Positions 17,489 to 26,233 of a stretch of DNA of 64,000 nt are shown in pieces. This DNA comes from Paraburkholderia sp. FT54 (GTDB lineage: Bacteria; Pseudomonadota; Gammaproteobacteria; Burkholderiales; Burkholderiaceae). Positions within the stretch are counted from its first letter, which is position 1; every line of letters starts with the position of its first letter. Below the pieces are notes generated by a model. The model did not search any database, was not told where the DNA came from, and saw only the letters and a list, made by a program, of their open reading frames with translations. The DNA lies in the NCBI RefSeq assembly GCF_031585635.1, contig NZ_CP134195.1, forward strand, positions 3,968,001-4,032,000, read 5' to 3'. The translations under genes were made by a program, and so were the position numbers.

Positions 17489-18084
17489 GGGACTTTCGCG
17501 CGCACGGCCCAGTTACTTGGAGGAAGGGAAGCTGAACCCCTTGCCTCCGTGTTGAGACGCAGCGCTCTCCAAACGAGCGATCCCCTCAATTATTGATCTT
17601 TCCTCAAATCATGACATCACCACAACGCGGCCGGGAATTTGCACACCGTACGTCCCGAGTGCGGTGCCACCGCGTTCGGCCAATATGGCTAGCCGCGGAG
17701 CCGTACGCCATAGAAGCCCTTCCACTCGTCTCCGGGAACGCCGCCGGTCGCCTCCTTTTCGTCGGTACCACGCATCAATAGCTCTTGGAACCGTCTTCAA
17801 TTCTTCTGCAAGCCATGCGCATTGCAGCCGGGAAAAGTCGTGGACAGGGCGCATTGTGTACGTACAAACTGAAGTTCGCCCATACATACATAACGGGATG
17901 ACTCAGGGCCAAGCCCTGAGACCCCTGCGCGCGTTCGCCACACGACGGAGGCGTACCGGAAAAGTGGCGAAAGCCGTTCCGTGTGCGACTCCCGCCGACC
18001 CTCTATCCCACGAGCGCGAGCCTGATAAGCCTGTGTTGCGCCTGCCGACGGCGATGTATCCGGCATCAAGAAACAGCCGCAGGG
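17489..18084. other. non-coding or decayed stretch
   Basis: About 600 bp with no gene I can support. A minus-strand frame (17887-17609) has a stretch that looks protein-like (LAEELKTVPRAIDAWYRR) but no good start or family match, so it may be a remnant. Confidence 0.4.
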
Positions 18085-18582
18085 CTATCGAAAAGCGAAC
18101 GCATTTGCGCGGGCGTCATGCAGCGCATGGTGTTCTCCGCCGTACTCTACGATGTACTCGGTGAGACGTTGGGCGTCGATCCTCTGCGCCACGTTTTCAT
18201 TCTTCCATCCGCGCGGCAGCGGCCCGTCAAGCAGATGGCCGAGAAGCTCGAAGTCGCCTTGAAAGTCGTAGCACAGCACAGGCTTGGGCTTGACTGGCAC
18301 GGCCAGCAGCCACGCCTGCAGTTCGTCGCGCAGTTGTGCGGACGGCATCGCTCGACCCGGAAACTGGCCGAGCTGGGGCAGCACGACCTCACGTACAAAG
18401 GCACTGCATAGCGGGCGGTCAAAGTCCAGGGATTCGCCGTAGAACTCGCGCCCGTCCTCGCCCACAATCGCCACGCTGATAAGTTGGAAGGCATTGAAAT
18501 CCGTGAACTCGGTATCAAGGAAGTAGCGGGTTTTCCACGGACTACGTGGTCCTCTGTTCCTAACCATTGCCGGTACGGTCAT
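18085..18582 (-). CDS. 3'-5' exoribonuclease, Rv2179c-like (DEDDh)
   Basis: A protein of 165 residues matching the Rv2179c-like exoribonuclease family of the DEDDh superfamily. YFLDTEFTDF supplies the first Asp/Glu pair (D23, E25). A middle motif CYDFQGDFELL supplies another acidic residue, and the C-terminal HHALHDARANA carries His and the last Asp. It is therefore predicted to trim RNA or DNA from the 3' end with two metal ions. The start at 18582 gives MTVPAMVRN; an in-frame ATG at 18567 is also possible. It is the last gene of a small operon after a HigA-like repressor and a zinc-ribbon protein, suggesting a stress or defence role. Confidence 0.8.
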   Translation of the reverse strand: MTVPAMVRNRGPRSPWKTRYFLDTEFTDFNAFQLISVAIVGEDGREFYGESLDFDRPLCSAFVREVVLPQLGQFPGRAMPSAQLRDELQAWLLAVPVKPKPVLCYDFQGDFELLGHLLDGPLPRGWKNENVAQRIDAQRLTEYIVEYGGEHHALHDARANAFAFR

Positions 18583-18619
18583 CGATTTTGTCCATGTGCG
18601 TTCAGTATGCAGGTGCCCT

Positions 18620-18823
18620 TCAGCTCGCCCAGATCTCCCAGTTGCTCGCATAGTAGCGTCGGTTACACTCCGCGCAAAGCCGTTTGACCTCGCCGGTCAG
18701 GTTCACCCTGATTGCCGGCATCGCCCCGCACTGCTCGCAGGGCATCACTACGTCTCCCGGTTTCCGGGCTGCATCAAACAGCCCATTCACGTGGTCATCG
18801 GTCAGTCTAGGTGGCAATGCCAT
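18620..18823 (-). CDS. small zinc-ribbon protein
   Basis: A protein of 67 residues with paired CxxC motifs: C29-EQ-C32 and C50-AE-C53, the layout of a zinc ribbon. A good ribosome site (AGGAG) lies eight bases before the ATG at 18823. It ends 37 bp before the exonuclease start and follows the HigA-like gene, so the three are probably transcribed together. It is too short for catalysis and could bind nucleic acid or a protein partner. I know no named family for it. Confidence 0.65.
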   Translation of the reverse strand: MALPPRLTDDHVNGLFDAARKPGDVVMPCEQCGAMPAIRVNLTGEVKRLCAECNRRYYASNWEIWAS

Positions 18824-18853
18824 ATAGAACTCCTAAGTTTTTTAGGCCAAAAA

Positions 18854-18880
18854 TCAACTCCTTCTCTTTGAGAAAGGAGG
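18854..18880 (-). terminator. terminator or attenuator after the HigA-like gene
   Basis: Minus-strand stem CTCCTT/AAGGAG extended by CTC/GAG with one bulge, followed by TTGATTTTT. It lies between the HigA-like stop and the zinc-ribbon ribosome site, so it may reduce transcription into the two downstream genes. Confidence 0.5.
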
Positions 18881-18881
18881 G

Positions 18882-19187
18882 CTAGAAAAGTGCCGGTTGC
18901 CGCTCCGACGCAACCGGCACGACATTCAGTTCGGCGAGCCGTCTGCGCGCCTGCGCAAGGTCATGCAGCAGTTGCCGCTGAAGCCAAGTTTCTGCACCGC
19001 CACCGAATGCTAGATCGAGCCGTAGTGCCATTTCCGGTGAAATACCAGCCTTGCCGGTGATCAAGTTCGTTAGCGCCTGCCGGCTGACACCCAACACGCG
19101 TGCGCCATCGGTAACGCTCAGCTCGAAGCGGTGCAGACACTGCTGGCGAACCAGTTCGCCAGGATGAGAAAAATCGGGATCGGCCAT
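18882..19187 (-). CDS. HigA-family antitoxin-like repressor (orphan)
   Basis: A 101-residue XRE/HigA (VapI) type protein. The start MADPDFSHPGELVRQQCL is typical of HigA (HPGE motif), followed by the HTH segment DGARVLGVSRQALTNLITGK and then ISPEMALRLDLAFGGGAETW. HigA normally pairs with a HigB mRNA interferase encoded just upstream, but nothing resembling HigB is seen at 19194-19559. Here it precedes a zinc-ribbon and an exoribonuclease gene, so it may regulate those instead. It presumably binds its own promoter. The start was chosen at the ATG at 19187 rather than an upstream TTG. Confidence 0.85.
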   Translation of the reverse strand: MADPDFSHPGELVRQQCLHRFELSVTDGARVLGVSRQALTNLITGKAGISPEMALRLDLAFGGGAETWLQRQLLHDLAQARRRLAELNVVPVASERQPALF

Positions 19188-19559
19188 CAGCAAACGATAA
19201 TGTCAATCGTGGTTTTTGGCAAGTGACAAGCGACACTTACTTACTCGTGCGTGGCGGATGATGCACACTTCCAGGTTTAGACGCATCATTCGAGCAACTT
19301 GGAAAAGGGGTCAACGACCTGAATTCCAATACTTCAGCGGCCATCTGAAAAGGCGATCCGGATCGTGCACGGCACGTGGCCTGACCTAAAAGACTTTTCC
19401 GACATTTCCAGCCGCACCTCTCTGAGCAGTCTCATACGCAACTCAAAGTCGCAGAAGCTCGACAAGCTGTTGATTGATGGTGCCAGAAACGGCTTGCGCG
19501 CTTTTCGTGACCCCCACCTCTGACAAACCTGCAAGGGCTCCACCGGCTATATCCGATGA
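19188..19559. other. intergenic region between the relaxase and higA-like genes
   Basis: About 370 bp. A minus-strand TTGACA at about 19199-19204 lies close to the HigA-like start, and an AAGTG...CACTT dyad nearby could be its operator. A 69-codon frame at 19543-19334 is not convincing. No HigB-like toxin gene was found. Confidence 0.5.
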
Positions 19560-21677
19560 TTACCCTCGACGCCCTCTTCCCTTTTGGACAGTTTTGATAG
19601 GTGTCGCTCCGGACAATGCCGCCGAGCCAGTTTCGACGGGTGCAGATCCCGGGGCCACGACCAGGGTTTGCAGGTCGGCCGGTGCGAACCCGACCACTCC
19701 GGAACGCCCAGATACTGCGTTCGGCATGACATGCTTTTTTCCGTTTCGCGCCTGCAGGGCGATGTATCGGGCCTGCACCGGCTGCAGCTCAGGGTTCCGG
19801 ACGGTCATGCCAGCACTGACGGCCGCCTTGACCATGCGCTCCACGAAAATTGCATCGCCCCCCGTCAACACAATCGTGTTTCCCCACTTCTCGCGCGCAT
19901 GCAGCATCGTCAACGCCAGATCCTGGTCGGTGACTGCCTGGCGATCGAACGTTAACCTGGTGCCTTTATCGACAAATACAGGCTCACCCGTGGCGCGGCG
20001 ATATTCGACATTGCCGTTATTCGTCACCCGCCACGTCAACCCACGGATCCGGTTCAGCAGCGCATCGGCTTGCTCTACGCGTGCGCGTTCAAATTGAGCC
20101 GACCGGATCGACGCTTCTTCCTTTTCGTGCGCAAGCAAACCCGCCAGCACCGCATCAGCGCCGTCCTCGCCCTGCAAGGAAGTGACGGCGTTCCGGTCCA
20201 CGCACGAACCGGCCCGCGCCTGTTTGCGGCCCTTGCGTCCCGCGTCATAAACAAGGCCCCGCAGCGCTTTGAGCGCGGCGGGATCGCCCGCTTGTGCTTC
20301 AGCCTCAAGCCACGTTCTCCACGCAAGCGGAGCCGGACGTGATGCGCGTATGGACTCGCATCGTGCCTTAGCCTCCGCCTTGACAATTAATCGGTCTAAA
20401 CGGGCCTCAATGGTCAAATCCCTGCGGCGGAGTTTCCGTTCGTGCGAGTCCGGCTCGTCCTGGAACAGCGCTTCTTTTGCAGCAGCCGTTTGCATACGCT
20501 GCGCATCAATCTTCGCCTGGCACCGTGCAGCCACCTCCGCTAACTGCTCGCCGGTGGCGGACCGGGCGGACTTTGCTGCCTCCTCCGCCGCCCGATAACG
20601 CCCGATCAGCGTTGAGCGTTCCGCGGCCCGCTCCAGCCGCCTCGCCTCGCGTCTGAACGGATCACGTCTCGGCGGGGCACTGCCTTCCTGGCGTCGATCA
20701 GACATTGATGATTTCACGACCGCCGTGACCGCTGTGCGGTTTGGCGTAAATGGGCCCATCACACGCTCGGCCTCCCCCAGTTTGACGCCCCGCAACGCCA
20801 GGCTGATGGGCAGACGGATCGCACTGCCGGCTTCGTTGATAGCCTCAAGCTGGAAGGCTCCGGCGCCGATTTTGTGTATGCGCATGCCGTGTTCCCCGAG
20901 CAGCTGATGCGCGGCGTCCCATCCCGCTGCAGAATCCAGCAGGCGCGCCATCTCATCCTTGACCATCTCCCGGCAATATTGAACCAGGCTGGGCTTGTCC
21001 GACCATGCGCCCATACGCTGCGCCTTCTCTCCGCGAAGCGAACGGTCGATGTCCGGCGCGTCCCGATAGGAAGTATTGGGAACCACTGCTTTTCGTCCAT
21101 CAGGCAGGGTCTGCACGACAAACAGGCCGTCATCATGGAACCACCCGTTCCTGATCTCGATCTCGCGCGCGGCCCGGTGCAGGGTCCGGTGCATCCATGG
21201 CAGATGCTGCGATTTATAGGTGTCGGGATGAACGCGGCTGACCTCGATATGGCAGTGAAGATTGTCGGTGTCGTTGTGGATCGCCATCAGCGACTGGTGA
21301 TCATGCAGGTTCAGCGCTTTCAGCACATCGCGGCCTGCCGCAAAGATCGCGTCGTAGGACGGCCGTTCATGTTCTGGCCAGCTCACGATGAGGTGTACCA
21401 CCGGGTTTTCGACATTGGGATTGCGCATCGCGACGCTGTGAAACTGCGCGGCGGCGGTGGCGACCGAACGGATCCGGTGTAACGATACGGCCACGCATTT
21501 GTCCTGCCCTGCCTTACCGTGCGCCTGTGCAACGTATTCCGTGAGCGGCCCAAACCCGGGACGCTCGCGCACTGCTTTCGCATGTTCGTCGACACCGATT
21601 CCGCCCGTGATATAACGCGCGAGTTCTCCGAAATCCGATTTTCCGTCATGTCGGTTCGGGACCTGTTTGACAATCAT
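19560..21677 (-). CDS. traI: TraI-type (IncP/MOBP) conjugative relaxase
   Basis: A 705-residue relaxase that nicks oriT and pilots the strand into the recipient. The N-terminus MIVKQVPNRHDGKSDFGELA leads to the nucleophile Tyr22, the same position as in RP4 TraI. The metal-binding histidine motif is HNDTDNLHCHIEVSRVHP near residue 120. A C-terminal LPD7-like domain (LTWRVTNNGNVEYRRATG and FDRQAVTDQDLALTMLHA) follows a charged linker. Its length is close to RP4 TraI at about 730. It starts two bases after the TraJ-like stop, so the two are coupled. The matching oriT is just upstream. No coupling protein or secretion genes are present, so it would depend on a helper plasmid. Confidence 0.9.
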   Translation of the reverse strand: MIVKQVPNRHDGKSDFGELARYITGGIGVDEHAKAVRERPGFGPLTEYVAQAHGKAGQDKCVAVSLHRIRSVATAAAQFHSVAMRNPNVENPVVHLIVSWPEHERPSYDAIFAAGRDVLKALNLHDHQSLMAIHNDTDNLHCHIEVSRVHPDTYKSQHLPWMHRTLHRAAREIEIRNGWFHDDGLFVVQTLPDGRKAVVPNTSYRDAPDIDRSLRGEKAQRMGAWSDKPSLVQYCREMVKDEMARLLDSAAGWDAAHQLLGEHGMRIHKIGAGAFQLEAINEAGSAIRLPISLALRGVKLGEAERVMGPFTPNRTAVTAVVKSSMSDRRQEGSAPPRRDPFRREARRLERAAERSTLIGRYRAAEEAAKSARSATGEQLAEVAARCQAKIDAQRMQTAAAKEALFQDEPDSHERKLRRRDLTIEARLDRLIVKAEAKARCESIRASRPAPLAWRTWLEAEAQAGDPAALKALRGLVYDAGRKGRKQARAGSCVDRNAVTSLQGEDGADAVLAGLLAHEKEEASIRSAQFERARVEQADALLNRIRGLTWRVTNNGNVEYRRATGEPVFVDKGTRLTFDRQAVTDQDLALTMLHAREKWGNTIVLTGGDAIFVERMVKAAVSAGMTVRNPELQPVQARYIALQARNGKKHVMPNAVSGRSGVVGFAPADLQTLVVAPGSAPVETGSAALSGATPIKTVQKGRGRRG

Positions 21678-21679
21678 TG

Positions 21680-22006
21680 TCAAATCGCCCGCTGCATCGT
21701 TTCGATGCATTCGTTGACAAACGCCCTGAAGACCTCGTCTTTCAACGTCGAGCCTGGATTTTCTTGAATCAGCTCTCGCAATGCATCGACACTGTCGGCA
21801 ATACGCGTTAGCTCCAGGATGACATCGGCGTCGTATTGAACATCAATACGACGCCCGAGCGCGCAGCGGCGAACATATTCTGAAAACGTTAATCCTGACT
21901 TTGATGCCCGGCTTTCGATTCTTGCTGAATCTAATGGTGTAACCCGGAATTTTTTCGTAATCGTCGCGTTGTCGGCAGCGAGGATTGAGGTCGGCCTCGT
22001 TTTCAT
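21680..22006 (-). CDS. traJ: TraJ/MobC-like relaxosome protein
   Basis: A 108-residue protein with a ribbon-helix-helix-like DNA-binding segment (KKFRVTPLDSARIESRASKS then GLTFSEYVRRCALG), which is the pattern of TraJ/MobC accessory proteins. These bind the oriT inverted repeat and recruit the relaxase. It is encoded directly upstream of traI with its stop two bases before the relaxase start, and its own 5' end faces the oriT region, which is the RP4 traJ-traI layout. No strong ribosome site is seen. The exact subfamily is uncertain. Confidence 0.8.
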   Translation of the reverse strand: MKTRPTSILAADNATITKKFRVTPLDSARIESRASKSGLTFSEYVRRCALGRRIDVQYDADVILELTRIADSVDALRELIQENPGSTLKDEVFRAFVNECIETMQRAI

Positions 22007-22124
22007 CTGTGATCGGCGTAATGTGCGCTAGTTTGTCAGGTGCGGGTCTCGGGGCGCAGCCCTGAGGATCCCCGGGAGGGACGGTGGCGACGGGCGCGCA
22101 GCGATCTAGTCATCGGGCCGGTGA

Positions 22125-22163
22125 GGCCGCAAATGAAATTTGTGGCCACGCCCGGCATCCTGT
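22125..22163 (+). other. oriT: putative oriT: inverted repeat plus IncP-type nick site
   Basis: GGCCGCAAAT and ATTTGTGGCC (22125-22147) form an inverted repeat with one mismatch and a three-base spacer. Eight bases later CATCCTGT (22156-22163) fits the YATCCTG/Y consensus nicked by RP4-type relaxases. It lies between traJ-like and traK-like genes that point away from each other, as in RP4. Nicking is predicted between 22162 and 22163. Confidence 0.75.
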
Positions 22164-22481
22164 CCTGATTTTCAGTTTTTCGATTGTAGATTAAATGAAG
22201 TCGGATTGGAGACGGGTTCTAACTAAAAATAGGCGGGACAGGGGTTAGTTCGCTATAGTATGCCCACCCAGTTTTGTCCAATCAGACAGGGGAATGCGAC
22301 ATAACCCGGAAAAAGTGATGAATAATTACGTTCAATTTATGCATAGATAATGAATTAACAAACGTAACTTTATGCACGTGTTACTCACTGTAAACAAAGG
22401 CGGCTTTTACCGGCTACGCACCAATCACCACAGGCTCTTGAAGAGCAGCTAGGTGCGACACTATCCACTCCAAGGAACACC
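22164..22481. promoter_or_regulatory. divergent promoter region beside oriT
   Basis: About 320 bp that is AT-rich at 22310-22400. It should hold the promoter of the TraK-like gene. AAGGAACACC precedes the ATG at 22482. No further repeats were resolved. Confidence 0.4.
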
Positions 22482-23501
22482 ATGACGGCACCCAGCACTC
22501 CGACCCGAAAAATCGGCCCGATCGACAGGCACGCGATCGGCATAAGCCTTGAAGTGGCGGCGACGGTCGTTGAACCTGAGGAATACAGCTATCGGACGGT
22601 ATTCAGGGAAACGATGCCGAAGCTGTATGTCATGCGGCAACGGGGCTTGTCTTTCCCGCAGATTCATCGGCTCCTCCACCAGGCGGGTTTTCCAATCGCG
22701 CTTACGACGCTGCGGACCTACTACAGCCAATACCTGATTGAGATGCGCGAGGAGTGTGAGCGGTACCTTAGGAAGCTGGGCAAGGTCATAAACAGCGCCG
22801 AAAAACCCGCAGCCGTCGACCGCACGCAACTTCGTGCAGCGAAAACGGCTGCCAGGAACGTCGTGAGCGCAGACGGAAGCACACGCGCGGCAGTTGCGAT
22901 AAGGGCATTTGCAGCGGGCGATAACGCTGCAGGCGCGGCCCCGATGGCTGCGGCTCCAGCAATTCGGGAAGCCGCGGCGCCACCGCTGTCGTCCGAGCCT
23001 TCGATGGGCCCCGAGTTATCCCTCGCCAGCGCACCCGCGCGCGGCAAACCACAACAGCCGGCTGTTGCGCCGGTCGGCGCCCATGCCGCCCATGACGCAC
23101 CTTCGCGCGCCGCGACGGCCGCAAGGCAGGCGCTCCAGCCGCTTAGTGCGGCAGACGTCCACGGTTCGCCTCAGTGCCTCACAGCCCCGGGTGAAAGCCA
23201 GATTGAGGCCCGCGATAGCGTACCGCCTGAGGCGCTGTCGGACGCCTTGCTTGAACACCCGGCGATTCCCGGCCTGATGCTTACCCGCGCCCAACGTCTC
23301 TTTATCGGACGGCTGGAATACCGCAATGCCGCCGGTTCGCCCTGTCTCGAGAAAGGGACGGAAATGATGAACCGGAGGGAATGGACGCCCGCGGTGCCGC
23401 CGTCTGAGGGCAGAACAAGCGGTGACTTTGTTGAACTCGACACAACGATCATTGGGCGACGACGCAAGATCAGCTGGGAGGTCTGTGGCAAGCAAAGGTG
23501 A
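22482..23501 (+). CDS. TraK-like oriT-associated protein
   Basis: A protein of 339 residues placed where RP4 has traK: divergent from traJ-traI with oriT between. The N-terminal 100 residues resemble a DNA-binding module (ETMPKLYVMRQRGLSFPQIH then LTTLRTYYSQYLIEM), comparable to the TraK segment that reads a helix then TYxxFRxxxxR. Residues 110-230 are Ala/Pro-rich low complexity, and the last 90 residues are a separate small domain (EHPAIPGLMLTRAQRLFIGR). A good ribosome site AAGGAAC is present. The last codons lie inside a repeat that is copied again 234 bp downstream. The DNA-bending role in the relaxosome is inferred from position. Confidence 0.65.
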   Translation: MTAPSTPTRKIGPIDRHAIGISLEVAATVVEPEEYSYRTVFRETMPKLYVMRQRGLSFPQIHRLLHQAGFPIALTTLRTYYSQYLIEMREECERYLRKLGKVINSAEKPAAVDRTQLRAAKTAARNVVSADGSTRAAVAIRAFAAGDNAAGAAPMAAAPAIREAAAPPLSSEPSMGPELSLASAPARGKPQQPAVAPVGAHAAHDAPSRAATAARQALQPLSAADVHGSPQCLTAPGESQIEARDSVPPEALSDALLEHPAIPGLMLTRAQRLFIGRLEYRNAAGSPCLEKGTEMMNRREWTPAVPPSEGRTSGDFVELDTTIIGRRRKISWEVCGKQR

Positions 23502-23840
23502 CAGATTGTGGCCCGGCTAGGGACTCGCCGGAAGCGTGGGCGATATCCCGATAGTGATCGGGCCCTGCCTGAACTTGCTGGATGCACCAATTCCCTGCCA
23601 GATGAGGCTTTCAGGCCAGATCCTGGGTGCTGTTTCAGACTTCCGTCGGCCGATCCCGAGCTTGTTGAACTCGACACAACGACGACGCAAGACCAAGCTG
23701 AGACGTCAGCCGTGGCAAGCAAAGGTGACGGATTGTGGGCCGGCCAGCGACTCACCGGAAGCGTGGGCGATACCCCGATAGTAATCGGGCCCTGCCAGAT
23801 GCGGCGGGATGTACCAACTCCCTGTCAGGCGGCGCGCGCT
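23430..23840 (+). repeat. two-copy tandem repeat of about 234 bp at the traK-like 3' end
   Basis: GTTGAACTCGACACAACGA starts at 23430 and again at 23664. The copies then share GTGGCAAGCAAAGGTGAC, GGAAGCGTGGGCGATA, a small hairpin CCCGATAGTRATCGGG (23547-23562 and 23774-23789) and the following TCGGGCCCTGCC. Copy 1 contains the last codons and stop of the TraK-like gene. Copy 2 therefore carries a duplicate of the gene tail without the gene. Confidence 0.75.
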
Positions 23841-23984
23841 AGATGCCTAGCCGTCGGGCGTCTGAAGTGAGTGGGAAAAAAGCGCCTAGGCCGGGAAGGT
23901 CCGGGCTCAGCCATCAGACGTCCTATTCTTATTTGACGTTGCTCCCTCGTAGCTGTCGTTGGATCCAACTCGCACAGGTCGTGG

Positions 23985-24965
23985 ATGCCTCGGATTTTCA
24001 CCAGTGAAAATGATGCGGTCGAAACTGCAGGTCGTGAGGCTCCGATTTTCACTGGTGAAAATCGAGTGACTTATAACCGGGATGGTCGCATGCGGTATTC
24101 GCAGCCAGCGCAACCGGGTCAATGCCGCCCGGCGTGGCACGTGAACCGCGCTGCAGCTGGATTGGACCAACTAGCCCTTTCGCCAACGTCCCACTTGGCG
24201 ATGCCTCGGATTTTCACCAGTGAAAATGAACCGGTCGACACCGCAGGTCATGAGGATTTTCACCAGCGAAAATCGAGTGACTTAGAACCGGGAGGTCGCA
24301 ACCGACATTCGCAGCCAGCGCAGCCGGGCCAATGCCGCCCGGCGTGGCACGTGGACCGCGCTGCAGCTGGATTGGACCAACTAGCGTTTCGTCAACGTCT
24401 CACCTGACGATGCCTCGGATTCTCACCAGTGAAAATGAACCGGTCGACACCGCAGGTCGTGGGGCACTAATTTTCACTGGTGAAAATCGAGTGACCTAGA
24501 GTCGCTAACTCCGCCTGGACATCAAGCCATGGACGCCATATCCTGGCGACATGGCTAGACGAAAAATAAGTAACGAATTGTGGGCGTGGTCTCGACATTC
24601 ATGTTGGTTTTCTCTCCCTTGCTGCTGCCGTTATTTGTTCAAGCTTCGTTGACACTTGTGTTAGCGACTCTTAGAACCGGGATGGTCGCAATGCGGTATT
24701 CGCAGCGAGCGCAACCGGGCCAATGCCGTCCGGCGTGGCACGTGGACAGCGCTGCGGCTGGATTGGACCGACTAGCCCCTCCGCCTACGCCCCACTTCGC
24801 GATGCCTCGGATTTTCACTAGTGAAAAGAAATCGATCGACGTCGGGCAATGATAGAACCCTGTCCACCTCCTACGCTGCGCGGGATCAAGCTGACGACTC
24901 AGGCAGCCAATACCGATTACAAGCTTCCGCGACCATCAAACGGCTCGATTTTCATCAGTGAAAAT
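23985..24965. repeat. array of eight 18-bp palindromes in about 211-bp tandem repeats
   Basis: The palindrome ATTTTCACYRGTGAAAAT occurs at 23994, 24045, 24210, 24256, 24419, 24470, 24811 and 24948. Four copies (23994, 24045, 24210, 24470) are perfect palindromes or differ only in the central pair; the others carry one or two changes. The first six are pairs about 46-51 bp apart inside a repeat of about 211 bp. Each unit also carries a conserved spacer with GCAGCCAGCGCAACCGGG and CTGCAGCTGGATTGGACCAA. A third spacer copy lies at 24679-24810. The array has no coding content I can support. It looks like a set of sites for a dimeric DNA-binding protein, for example a centromere-like or copy-control locus. 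Confidence 0.85.
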
Positions 24966-25122
24966 CGGAATGCTTCACCCCCTGTCAAAAACTGAAGATG
25001 GCTATCCAAAAGGCTGAAACGACTTACTGAAGAAAACATTTGTGGGTCGCCGCCTTTAATTGCATTTTCTATAAAATTAAGGATAAAATATTTTTACATC
25101 AATAAGACGAAATCATTGTCAA
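24966..25122 (+). promoter_or_regulatory. promoter region of the unrecognised gene
   Basis: AT-rich stretch with TTGCAT at about 25060 and TAAAAT about 17 bp later, a plausible sigma-70 promoter. The last palindrome of the array is about 90 bp upstream. No clear ribosome site precedes the ATG at 25123. Confidence 0.45.
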
Positions 25123-25947
25123 ATGGACCACAGATCCTCTGAACTTACAAAAGTTCGCACACGAACGATGTTAAAGATGTTGATGGAGTTCATTGGATGC
25201 ACCAATGTCAACCAATTTGGCGCATGGGTCAACAGACGGTCCGAAAGACTGGGTTGGTCGGACACGCAGTCCTCCAACAAGTGGCGCCACCTCTTCAACG
25301 GAAAACTAGAGAGGCCCCCGATCGGTGCAGTACGTATGCTCAGTCAGCTTTTTGGAGATGCAGAAAAATATTATCACGACGGACCGTCGAATCTCTGGCT
25401 GGCATTATGGGGCGACGCCCGGGACTCCAATATTCTATGGAAGCTCTGTCGCACCCGCATTCACGGATTTAGCAATTGGAACTACGGCAGGTTCACATGG
25501 GAATCTACTCCCCCCGAATCAGCAAAGGTAAAAACTTTTAGTCAGACGCTCGTCGACTTCGAAACGGATTTACTCGGTGAAGCGAGATCCGGTGGAACTC
25601 CAAGTTTGAGACATTTGACAGAGGCAATCGCCCTATATCGGCTTCATCGCGCGTTAAACCGTCTAGCCGTGTCCGACGTCGACGGTGTCGGCGCATATCG
25701 CAGCGTCGTCTATTGTCTGGAAACTGAAGAGATATCGTCTCAATTGAAAAATTACGGCGCGTATGACCTTGTTCGCGACGAGCTAGAAGCAATTGAGTAT
25801 GATCGACTCAAAACCGAGCCAGCTTACTTCGCGTCCGTAGGTATACAGAAGCACTCGGTTACGGAGTATGCGCGAAACCCGCTTCAATTCATTGACAATG
25901 AAGCCCGATGGGAGGCCTTGTTGAACATGGCAGCGGAACAAGGTTAA
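25123..25947 (+). CDS. protein of unknown function downstream of the palindrome array
   Basis: A 274-residue protein I do not recognise. The N-terminal 100 residues could be an HTH-like domain: LMEFIGCTNVNQFGAWVNRR, then NKWRHLFNGKLERPPIGAV and RMLSQLFGD, which together read like a phage-repressor type fold with an insertion. The middle and C-terminal parts are alpha-helical (LRHLTEAIALYRLHRALNRL). Codon usage is more AT-rich than the chromosome. It stands alone on the plus strand, between the palindromes and the convergent mcrBC pair. It might bind the upstream palindromes, as a regulator or partition-type protein; this is only a positional guess. Confidence 0.7.
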   Translation: MDHRSSELTKVRTRTMLKMLMEFIGCTNVNQFGAWVNRRSERLGWSDTQSSNKWRHLFNGKLERPPIGAVRMLSQLFGDAEKYYHDGPSNLWLALWGDARDSNILWKLCRTRIHGFSNWNYGRFTWESTPPESAKVKTFSQTLVDFETDLLGEARSGGTPSLRHLTEAIALYRLHRALNRLAVSDVDGVGAYRSVVYCLETEEISSQLKNYGAYDLVRDELEAIEYDRLKTEPAYFASVGIQKHSVTEYARNPLQFIDNEARWEALLNMAAEQG

Positions 25948-26233
25948 TCGGCGAGCCCTAAAGCCTGCGCAGGCTGTACAAACCAATAATGGATACCGTA
26001 CGCGGACTGCCCTCAGGCTATCCTCATCGTGCCACCTTTTACGATGCGTACCGCTCGAGCAGTTGGCGGATTGGCTCGAGAAAGCTACCGCACCAGTGAG
26101 AGGCTAACTCGGGCGCGACGATCTGGATGAGAGCAGCACGCAGCCTAGGGTGCCTTCAAGATTCGGACTTTTTCGTACGTCAAGCACTCAGAGCGTGCGT
26201 AATGAGCGTCGCTGATCGACGCCACCATGCCGC

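Noticed and set aside
17609..17887. 92-codon minus-strand frame
   Set aside because: Only a short internal part looks protein-like; no start context, no family, and the ends are low complexity.
19334..19543. Search for a HigB toxin upstream of the HigA-like gene
   Set aside because: The only frame there lacks the HigB core residues and ribosome site, so the antitoxin is treated as an orphan.
23985..24965. CRISPR array
   Set aside because: The repeats are 18-bp palindromes in long, themselves conserved, units. There are no 25-37-bp repeats with unique spacers and no cas genes.
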